Shown here in pieces: positions 56,585-64,000 of a stretch of 64,000 nucleotides of DNA. A program made the translations under genes and the position numbers. The stretch's first letter is position 1, and the number at the start of each line of letters is the position of its first letter. The stretch covers positions 66,165,090 through 66,229,089 of the forward strand of contig CM054141.1 in assembly GCA_028751875.1 (NCBI GenBank). Reading direction: 5' to 3'. The notes beneath the pieces were generated by a model. That model did no database searches, was not told where the DNA came from, and was given only the letters and a program-made list of their open reading frames with translations. The DNA is from Rapana venosa (taxonomy: Eukaryota > Mollusca > Gastropoda > Neogastropoda > Muricidae).

Positions 56585-56681
56585 CTGAAAAAAAAGTTTT
56601 TCTTTCTTCAGGTACATCTCGGTCAAGTAATTAAATTTTCATATGAATGGAAAACGTTTTAATCATCCTATTGGTGCCTTT

Positions 56682-56683
<2 letters not shown>

Positions 56684-56730
<47 letters not shown>

Positions 56731-56781
56731 AGGGGGGGGGGGGGGGGAGGGGGGGGGGGACAGAGGAACAGAGAAAAAGAT

Positions 56782-56829
<48 letters not shown>

Positions 56830-56851
56830 GAAGCGAGCGAGCGAGCGAGCG

Positions 56852-56887
<36 letters not shown>
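56684..56887. repeat. (GT)n, poly-G, (GA)n and (GT)n cluster
   Basis: GT 56684-56719, G-rich 56731-56759, GA 56782-56822, GT 56853-56887. It separates the two duplicated units. Confidence 0.95.
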
Positions 56888-56892
<5 letters not shown>

Positions 56893-57547
56893 CCTCTGTG
56901 ATGCTTTTTCATATGTGGCCTGAACCCACAAGAATTTGTTTTAGATAATGTGTTGGTAATGGATACGAATCTATATCTAGACCAATCAATTGGCTGGGTC
57001 TCCTGATTTATGTAGGTGTAGCTTTTGCCGGTTTTAACTTCAAAGGGAATTAACTCTTGCCAATGTAATAATTAGATATATGCAAGTTGGAATATCAGTT
57101 GTGGCATGTGCAGTTATTTTTTACATCTTGCTATTGATTTTGTCAAGATCTCTTGATCCTGACTGTTTAAATCTGAGTAAGCTGTTAAGAACTTTTACTA
57201 TTATTGGGGTAAGACAAATTAAAGAAACGCGTTTTGTGGAACAGAAATGTCTTAATTCTATCAGCTACTTTGTTTTTGTTTCTATCACTAAATATTATAG
57301 ATTTCAAAATATTTGCAATATGAAGGTTCAGGTTTCCTGTTGATATTTCTTGTATGATTTGGATGTTATGTCTTGAATAAATAGTCACAATATTAATGCC
57401 TTTCCACAATATTTTTTATTTCTGGGCTGAAGGCAGCGAATCTTGATAGCATTTTATTTTGCATTTGTGCTTCATTGAGTGCATTCTCTTATTCTTAAAA
57501 GACAATGTTGAGCTGGAGAACACCCAACTATGTCCAATGATGTATAC

Positions 57548-57598
57548 CTTGCTCTCTGCTTCCACTTGCTTGTGCCGCATCCTCAGGCATTGAAGTAC
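57548..57598 (-). other. Putative small exon, unit 2
   Basis: CCGTCCTAG acceptor, 51 bases, AGCAAG|GTATAC donor; reads VLQCLRMRHKQVEAESK without a stop (17 codons, phase 0). Confidence 0.3.
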
Positions 57599-57697
57599 CT
57601 AGGACGGGAACAGCACACAAAAGATATTTTAAAATTAAATGCCCGCACATATGTGCACACACATGTGCCCACACACAGAAAGAGAGGGAACAAGACA

Positions 57698-57749
<52 letters not shown>

Positions 57750-57884
57750 CAGAGAGGGAGAAAAGGGGGTAGAGATAGATATGCAGACAGAAAAGACACA
57801 AAGACAGAAAAAGAGTCAAATAGGCAAACAAGTACAGGCACATAAACAGGCATGCACACATATGCATGAACACACACACACACA

Positions 57885-58275
57885 CACAGTTGGAACCGTC
57901 ATTTAGAGGTAACAGTAAACACACCTGCCTAGAAAACTGGAAGTATGAGTTCTATTCCTGTTTGAGTCGGATCTTTGACTCCATCTGCTACAGTGGTGGT
58001 CTGGACGCTTGTCTTTGGCATGGGATGATAAACTTAAGTCCGTCGTATTACATCAAGTTTAGCCCACAAAAACCCAAAGCAACGAGAGGGGTGTCCTTGA
58101 CAAAATTATGTTGCAAGTTATTCACAGGGAAACGAATGCACATGCAGGCAGGAAAATTGAGGAATGGGTGACGCTGTTCTTGCGGCAACGCACTCTCCCC
58201 AGGAGGAATTTTGTGCAGAGAAATTTTCCACGATTGAAGTAGTATACAATGCAATGCAATAAAATACATTATTAC
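57885..58275 (+). mobile_element. SINE-B, full length, in unit 2
   Basis: Same insertion as at 55935-56345 carried by the duplication: AACACACCTGCCTAGAAAAC, GTATGAGTTCTATTCCTGTT, GTGACGCTGTTCTTGCGGCA. Confidence 0.85.
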
Positions 58276-58349
58276 ATAATACAATACAATACAAACACAA
58301 AGACATGACAGGAAAACATTTCAAATAATCCTGTAGTTCCTTCCTTTAC

Positions 58350-58587
58350 CTGAAACGATGTGGCAGAAATCCAACTGACTCAGGAATCAGTGATTTGACA
58401 GGTGTAGTCTTTCATGGAATCTGTGATGCAACTGGTGTAGTCTTCCATGGAATCTGTGACTTGATTGGTTTCCCATGGAATCGGGGACTTGAATGGTGTA
58501 CTTTTCTAAGGAACCATTGATCTGATTGGCGCTGCCTTCCATGGAATAGTAAGTTGACTGGTGCAGTCTCCCATGGCACCAATGGGT
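58350..58587 (-). other. Putative repeat-bearing exon, unit 2
   Basis: T-rich tract, CAG acceptor at 58588, 238 bases, TTTCAG|GTAAAGG donor. If spliced to the signal-peptide exon (phase 0), the frame starts THWCHGRLHQ, contains several RFHGRLHQ-like units rich in His, and stops at a TGA shortly before the donor. That would give a secreted peptide of roughly 90 residues. No homologue is recognised. Confidence 0.35.
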
Positions 58588-58599
58588 CTGAAAAAAAAG

Positions 58600-59030
58600 G
58601 GGTTTTGGGTGGTTTTTTTGTTCCTTAGCTACAGCTCTGAGGTTCATCAATGCTAAGATTTTGTGTATGCCACAGTTTTTACCCACCAGTAAGGTAGCCG
58701 CATTCTGACTTAGGGGATGGTGTCTAAACACGACACCTGTGTGCATTTTTAAAAAAAATTTTTTTTTAATAGATTTCATCACCCATTCCTACCAGCACAA
58801 AATGGCCTACTCTTTCAAAAGGCAGAGCAGGCTTTTAATGTGTGCGCAAGATGTGCATGTGTTCGCACACAGAGTCTCGATCTATAGTCTCAGCTGAAAG
58901 ACTTTGGGGGAGTGGAGTCAGATACTCATGTTAACTCCAGGTTAAAAATCCCCTAAAACAGGCGCCTTCCTGTGGCTTGATGCGAGCAGTCAAATCAGGA
59001 ACGCAATGCTCTAACCACTGGGCTTCCCAC
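58600..59030 (-). mobile_element. SINE-A with head, tail type 2
   Basis: Minus head at 59030-58960 (GGTTAGAGCATTGCGTTCCT), body ATAGATCGAGACTCTG. The tail (plus strand AAGGTAGCCGCATTCTGACT, 58690-58720) ends at CAGCTCTGAGGTTCATCAAT. Confidence 0.8.
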
Positions 59031-59244
59031 CCAAAAGAGATTATTTAAAAACCAATATTTTCAGTTTTAAGTTAAGTGATTAAATGTTCATGACATGAAC
59101 AGGAAAAGTTTTCATCATCTTATTGGTGCCTTGGTGTGTGTGTGTGTGTGTGTAAGAAAGAGAGCGAGAGATAAGAGCAAGAGAGAGTGTGTGCGTGTGT
59201 CTGTGTGATGCCATAGCAACACTCCATACCATTTTTATTTTATC

Positions 59245-59475
59245 TATTTTATTTTATTCTTTTATATCGAGGATAATGGAATAAGCACTCATGTGCTTTT
59301 TACATCCAGTCCCTGTGTGTATGCGGTTTTGTAAATTTTGTCATCTGTTCCCACAGGCACACAATGGCCTACTCTTTTGAAAAGCGGAACAGGATTTAAC
59401 ATGTGCGTAAGATGTTCTGCGTGCATTCACATACGGGGCCTTGGTTTATAGTCTCATCTGAAGGACTTCACAAAG
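59245..59475 (-). mobile_element. SINE-A copy, tail type 1
   Basis: Plus strand ATCGAGGATAATGGAATAAG, GCACTCATGTGCTTTTTACA, CACAATGGCCTACTCTTTTG and GGTTTATAGTCTCATCTGAA. The head is missing. Confidence 0.8.
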
Positions 59476-59875
59476 TGATCTAGATTTTTTCGAACTATCT
59501 AATTCTGTTCCTATGGAAAATAAATTTGGAGGGAAAAAAACTTATGTGCTATGCATTTTTTGTTTACCTTTTTCTTTTTTGGTTATTCTTTTTTTTTTTA
59601 ATTACTATTCTTTACCTGCCATAAATATATTTCTATGGATGTTTACCCTGTAACATTGTTCACACTTCTTTTTTTAGGATTGGCCTGCTGTTTGTAATGA
59701 AAAAAACCCAACAGATTTACTTAATTAAGTCTGAGTTTTGTCAACTTTTAGTAAATTGTGGAAATACCCAGCATAAACTCAAGGCTTTCCCATGGAACCA
59801 CAAAAAGGCTAAAAAATGAACCCACTCCCCCCCCCTTAAAAAACACTCTCACACACACACACACAAATACGTGTA
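59476..59875. other. No repeat recognised; would be intron 1
   Basis: AT-rich, with AC runs at about 59848-59864. It lies just downstream (minus strand) of the signal-peptide exon. Confidence 0.4.
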
Positions 59876-59880
59876 CTTAC

Positions 59881-59949
59881 CTCACAGGTCTTGATATGTG
59901 CAGCAGTCACAATGGGGAGACAAAGCCAAAGAACTAAGATGGCCCACAT
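59881..59949 (-). CDS. Signal-peptide first exon of an unrecognised secreted protein
   Basis: ATG at 59949-59947 (context GTCATGT) opens 23 codons: MWAILVLWLCLPIVTAA, then HIKTCE. This is a compact hydrophobic core with Ala at the -1 and -3 region, a textbook secretory signal with cleavage likely after TAA or nearby. The exon ends GAG|GTAAGTACA, a consensus splice donor in phase 0. On the minus strand the next plausible acceptor with a pyrimidine tract is at 58588. I do not recognise the mature protein, and no function is claimed. A chance ORF cannot be excluded, but hydrophobic leader plus perfect donor at the right distance is uncommon. A 1-kb minisatellite begins about 110 bases upstream, so any promoter is either very short or includes that repeat; no TATA box is visible. 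Confidence 0.5.
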
Positions 59950-60054
59950 GACGACTTTTGATATCTATGCTAGGACTTTTAAGGAATTGGGGTGTGAAGG
60001 AAGAGAGCCAGTAGGTCAAGCAAATGCTTGAAGAAAGAGTCTGGGGGCCAGATG

Positions 60055-61075
60055 TGTCCCTTCCCCTTCAGAGCACTGTGTGCCAGGGTTTTTAGGCTGT
60101 GTGTGCCATTTTAGGACACCTTCCCCTTAGGAGCACTGTGTGCCAGGGGTTTTAGGCTGTGTGTGCCATTTTAGGACACCTTCCCCTTAGGAGCACTGTG
60201 TGCCAGGGGTTTTAGGCTGTGTGTGCCATTTTAGGACACCTTCCCCTTAGGAGCACTGTGTGCCAGGGGTTTCAGGCTGTGTGTGCCATTTTAGGACACC
60301 TTCCCCTTAGGAGCACTATGTGCCAGGGGTTTTTAAGCTGTGCCATTTTAGGACACCTTCCCCTTCGGAGCATTATGTGCCAGGGTTTTTTAGGCTGTGC
60401 CATTTTAGGACACCTTCCCCTTCGGAGCATTATGTGCCAGGGTTTTTTAGGCTGTGCCATTTTAGGACACCTTCCCCTTCGGAGCATTATGTGCCAGGGG
60501 TTTTTAGGCTGTGCCATTTTATGACACCTTCCCCTTCGGTGCACTGTGTGCCAGGGGTTTTAAGCTGTGCCATTTTAGGACACCTTCCCCTTAGGAGCAC
60601 TATGTGCCAGGGTTTTTTAGGCTGTGCCATTTTAGGACACCTTCCCCTTCGGAGCATTATGTGCCAGGGGTTTTTAGGCTGTGCCATTTTAGGACACCTT
60701 CCCCTTCGGAGCTTTATGTGCCAGGGGTTTTCAGGCTGTGCCATTTTAGGGCACCTTCCCCTTCGGAGCATTATGTGCCAGGGGTTTTACGCTGTGCCAT
60801 TTTAGGACACCTTCCCCTTTGGAGCATTGTGTGCCAGGGGTTTTACGCTGTGCCATTTTAGGACACCTTCCCCTTTGGAGCATTGTGTGCCAGGGGTTTC
60901 AGGCTGTGCCATTTTAGGACACCTTCCCCTTCGGAGCTTTATGTGCCAGGGGTTTTCAGGCTGTGCCATTTTAGGAAACCTTCCCCTTAGCATTCTGTGC
61001 CAGGGGTTTTAGGCTGTGCCATTTTAGGAAACCTTCCCTTAGGAACATTCTGTGCCAGGGAGTTTTGGTTGTCTG
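60055..61075. repeat. About 57-bp minisatellite, about 18 copies
   Basis: Units of GCCATTTTAGGACACCTTCC plus a CCTT-GGAGCA part and TGTGCCAGGGGTTTTAGGCTGT, lengths 52-60. The left five units are 60 bases (carrying TGTGTGTG); the middle ones are about 57, a multiple of three, so frames stay open on both strands (CAILGHLPLRS or GRCPKMAQPKNPW). This looks like a VNTR, not a protein. Confidence 0.93.
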
Positions 61076-62470
61076 TGCCTTTTTAAGGACACCCATGTCA
61101 ATGTGCCATTTCAGGACACCAAAATCAGTGTCGGCACCACAATCGGTTCTGGTCGAGATCGCTGGTGAAGGTTGACAGGCTGTCTGCGGTACGAACTTAC
61201 CTGTGAAGTGTGCAGGGTAGTGATTGCCTGGCCGGAGGCATTGCGTCACTACCTCTTCATACATTCTGCTGCATATTGGATAGCAGATGTCCATGAAGAC
61301 CACAATCCTCACTGTCATCACATTTGGTCACTGATCGGTTTCAGAGATGGGAGGTCATACAGACACCACTCTGAAATGAAAGCCCCCCAGACTCCTATCA
61401 ACTTTGTTGTTCAAGGCAGTGGAATCAGAAAACTGATGTCCATGTCACAAATACCTGGCAACAATGCCAGGCTCACGCAGCAGAATCGAAAAAACAGATG
61501 TGCATGGGGTATATCCCTGAGCAACAATGCTGGGCTGATGCACAAAAATCGGAAAATACATGTGAATGCAGTAGGTCCCTGGGCAACAATGCCAGGCTCT
61601 GCACCGAATACGTCCTGTACGCTTTTTATTTCCAGGACTTGGCCCTTCAGGGGCTAGTGGGTTTGTCCTTCCTAGATCTGCCCTTCAGGCTGTGTAGGTT
61701 TGCCTTGAGGTATTTTACCCTTCAGGTTGTGTAGGTTTGCCTTGAGGTATTTTACCTTTCAAGGCTTTTGTTTTTCATGGCTTTACCCACCACAGATTTG
61801 AAGGTTTGCCCTTCAAATTCTGTGAAGTCATCTCCCCTCCTACGCCCTACTACCTTACCAGTCTCTAGCGTGAATCAAGTCAAGTCATGTGGGTACGGAC
61901 AAGTTCAGTGGGTCTTGTGCTCCCACATCATGCTGCTGGTGTCTCCAGAGGCTGCAGCAAGGTCAAGGTCGAGTGGAGAAGATCTGGTGACAAAAACCGT
62001 AAACAACTATGTAGTTTATAGTAGTATATCAAAATACTTGTAGAAAAAATAGGGAGGGATTGCTGAAAGGTTTTGAGCTTTGTCAAGATTTTTTTATTTT
62101 AACAGTTACCTACCCAGGTCAAATGGTGGTGGTAATTATTTTTATCACCAGTTACATTCTTTCTCTATACACATTTCCACCATCCCTTTTCCCTTTAATT
62201 GTTTCTGCAGTTTCTTTAGTAAAAGAAAAGTCACTGTTTTTATGAAAACAGACAAAATTTGCGCTGGAGTGTGAATGTATGAAATAATCAGAACTGCATC
62301 AAGATAAAGTGAATATTTTGTACAGTATTGCTTTTTAACAGGCCACAGTCCAACACTGGGTGAAAATATTAATGTGGCAGAAATAATGGTGAAGATGACC
62401 CGAGGCCAGAAAGACGAGCAACTGGTGCTGCTCTCTCACCTTGTTGCACAATACCTATTCTCTGCTATTA
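61076..62470. other. No gene; small tandem repeats
   Basis: Three copies of about 66 bases around GGCAACAATGCCAGGCT (61430-61610), and a block around GTGTAGGTTTGCCTTGAGG repeated at 61690-61750. A minus-strand CACAG|GTAAGTTCG at about 61196-61206 could be a 5' UTR exon end; weak. Confidence 0.4.
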
Positions 62471-62475
62471 CAAAT

Positions 62476-62605
62476 CTTCTTCTTCTTCGTCAAACATTCT
62501 GACAGCAACTGGTGTCTGTCACATGAGTGACGATGCACTGCACTCCCATAAGTGCCTGACAAGTCAGCCCAGCACATCCGACTTTGGCACGGGAGAGCTT
62601 TTATT
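62476..62605 (+). repeat. Dispersed repeat G, copy 2
   Basis: TTCTTCTTCGTCAAACATTC, GTCTGTCACATGAGTGACGA, GCCTGACAAGTCAGCCCAGC; matches 48361-48490. Confidence 0.6.
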
Positions 62606-62684
62606 ATTCAAGTCTTTCTGGATTAGAAGGCAGGAGACAGACACGAAGGAGGTGATGGGAAGAGACTGTGTGTATATACCACCA

Positions 62685-63040
62685 TTTCTGGCCACCATGA
62701 AGGTAGCAGCAATCCGACTTTGGGGATGATTTCTAAACACAAACACCAGAGTGCATACGATTTTTTTTTAAAGATTTTGTCATCGGTTCCTACTGGTGCA
62801 CATTGGCCTACTCCTCTAAGAGGCAGAACAGGTTATAACATATGCACAAGATATTCTGCATGGTTTGCACATGGGACCTTGATTTATAATCTCATCCAAT
62901 GGACTCTCAGGAAGTGGAAACGGTACTGTTAACTCCAGAGGAGAAAATCCCCTCTTATGGGTGCCTCCGTGGTGACTCAATCTGAAGCCGTCAGATCTCG
63001 AGCGCAACCTCTAACCACTAGGCTATTCATCACCACCACC
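62685..63040 (-). mobile_element. SINE-A with head, tail type 2
   Basis: Head on minus (63030-62955): TAGTGGTTAGAGGTTGCGCT and a GAGATCTGACGGCTTCAG region. The tail on the plus strand is ACCATGAAGGTAGCAGCAAT at 62694-62713. Confidence 0.8.
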
Positions 63041-63335
63041 ACCCCGAAGATTTTAGGATACCTACACAGCCTATCCAACAAATCTTAAGTTTTTCCTATG
63101 TGCTGGCTGGAGTGTAGTAAAATCATTGTCACTTTAAAAAAAAACATCACATCACAAAAGTACCATGCATGTAAATTCCCAAAAACACCCATTGGCTTAA
63201 ACATTGTTTACTTCATACACACATCATAAGCAAACAATACAGCTGGGGAAAGGCATCAAGCTACAGCTTAATTGCAAGCCCTTTCGCCCATTGCTCTTAT
63301 AAGACTGCAGTACCATAACACTATTTCGCTAGCAA
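63041..63335. other. No gene recognised
   Basis: AT-rich, unique-looking sequence. Confidence 0.45.
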
Positions 63336-63339
63336 AGCT

Positions 63340-63405
63340 GCATGCAAACGGGGACTGAAAAAAACATGAGTACTTATTCCAGTATCCTCAAAATCACAAA
63401 ACTTT
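63340..63405 (+). mobile_element. SINE type-1 tail fragment
   Basis: GCAAACGGGGACTG, AACATGAGTACTTATTCCAG and TATCCTC; the body is lost. Confidence 0.6.
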
Positions 63406-63479
63406 CATTCTCTTGCCAATTGATCATGTGAGGTTGTAGATGTATTGAATTAAGAGATACTGCACGTTTTGTTTCGTTC

Positions 63480-63750
63480 TTCAACTAGAGCTCTAAGGTT
63501 TAACAATGGTGCGATTTTGCTCAAGCAGCCCTTATACCACCATTACGTTAGCCGAGGATGATGTCTAAACACACCAGCGTGCATGCGGGGGAGGTTTTTT
63601 GGGTGGTTTTTTTTTTAATTTTCATCCGCTCCTATCAGCATGCAATGACCTACTCTTCTTAAAGACACAAGTGGGTTTTATTGTGTGTGCAAGATGTTCG
63701 CTTGCCTTTGTATACGGGATGTCAGCTTATTGTCTCATCCAAACTTGAAG
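63480..63750 (-). mobile_element. SINE-A copy, tail type 2
   Basis: CTAGAGCTCTAAGGTTTAAC, CACCATTACGTTAGCCGAGG, GCAATGACCTACTCTTCTTA and TATTGTCTCATCCAAACTTG. The head is missing. Confidence 0.75.
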
Positions 63751-64000
63751 AGGAACGGAATGTGTACATACCACCTTCAATTTTTGCCACTTTTCCTTCT
63801 GTTTTCCTACATCACTTTCGATCCATACTGCACATACTAAGGCATTCACAGAAAAAAAAAAACTTTGTGAAAGACATGACTAAAATTTGTGATTTTGTAT
63901 TAATTTGGTAGGTTGATTTTTTCCTTTATTTTTTCAGCAAACACTGTACCCTCTTAGTCCTTTGCTGTCTGCTAGCTTCCTAACCACAATAAAGTCAATG
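63751..64000. other. No gene recognised
   Basis: AT-rich sequence to the window edge. Confidence 0.45.

Larger units (their letters stand above)
55205..58650 (-). repeat. Tandem segmental duplication, about 1.9-kb offset
   Basis: Unit 1 (about 55205-56640) and unit 2 (about 57060-58650) share, in order: AAGCTGTTAAGAACTT; a GCCGCATCCTCAGGCATTGA block; a GA/AC microsatellite; a SINE-B; a CCTTTACCTGAAACGATGTG block; and a run of about 30-bp repeats ending GGCACCAATGG. The offset is 1,892 bases at the first GC-rich block and 1,953 at the second. The SINE-B copies are inside both, so the duplication is younger than that insertion. Confidence 0.8.

Noticed and set aside
60219..60805. Open frames with 19-residue repeats
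   Set aside because: Both strands are open because the unit length is near 57 bases; frames break where the unit is not a multiple of three. Minisatellite, not a gene.
61172..61657. 161-codon plus-strand frame
   Set aside because: Crosses a 66-bp tandem repeat and has no recognisable domain or start context.

Overview
The window reads as repeat-dense intergenic or intronic DNA from an invertebrate animal. A mollusc, perhaps a marine gastropod, is my best guess, from the mixture of APE-type LINEs, tRNA-derived SINEs and very long dinucleotide tracts. This is inference; no gene here fixes the species. There are no operons, no rRNA, no CRISPR and no convincing free-standing tRNA gene.

Left part (1-17 kb). 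A nearly complete LINE with two ORFs lies at 892-6346. It has a 2A-like leader, a coiled-coil/RRM-type ORF1, and an endonuclease plus reverse transcriptase ORF2. It is broken by only three in-frame TGA codons and sits between two (TC)n tracts. After SINE and RTE-type fragments and large (GT)n arrays, 10.8-13.9 kb holds a minus-strand LINE of a related kind. Two 3' fragments of a second, CR1-like LINE were inserted into its reverse transcriptase. At 14977-16150 a 1.2-kb element with an ORF1-like remnant again lies exactly between two (TC)n tracts.

Middle (17-39 kb). A GA-rich minisatellite, many SINE copies and a 29-bp minisatellite lead to a 5'-truncated RTE-type LINE (26214-28331) with a clean 13-bp target-site duplication. 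From about 28.9 to 36.1 kb the known repeats carry an unusual load of small indels and long homopolymers; this may be poor consensus sequence. A CR1-like LINE (36258-38845, minus) is nearly identical over its 3' part to the nested copy at 12717-13626.

Right part (39-64 kb). More SINEs are followed by AT-rich DNA with no recognisable gene (41-46.6 kb) and two large degenerate minisatellites (49.2-50.6 and 52.2-54.2 kb, the second with a 203-bp higher-order period). The only candidate host gene is on the minus strand at about 55.6-59.95 kb. It has a first coding exon with a clear signal peptide and a GTAAGT donor, followed downstream by two tandemly duplicated sets of putative small exons. A minisatellite of about 18 copies lies immediately upstream of its start codon.

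The most interesting themes are: (1) elements of the (CATTGT)-tailed LINE type and possible non-autonomous partners abutting (TC)n microsatellites; (2) SINEs with different bodies that share interchangeable 3' tails, one tail ending in the same hexamer as the LINE; (3) the unrecognised secreted-protein candidate.
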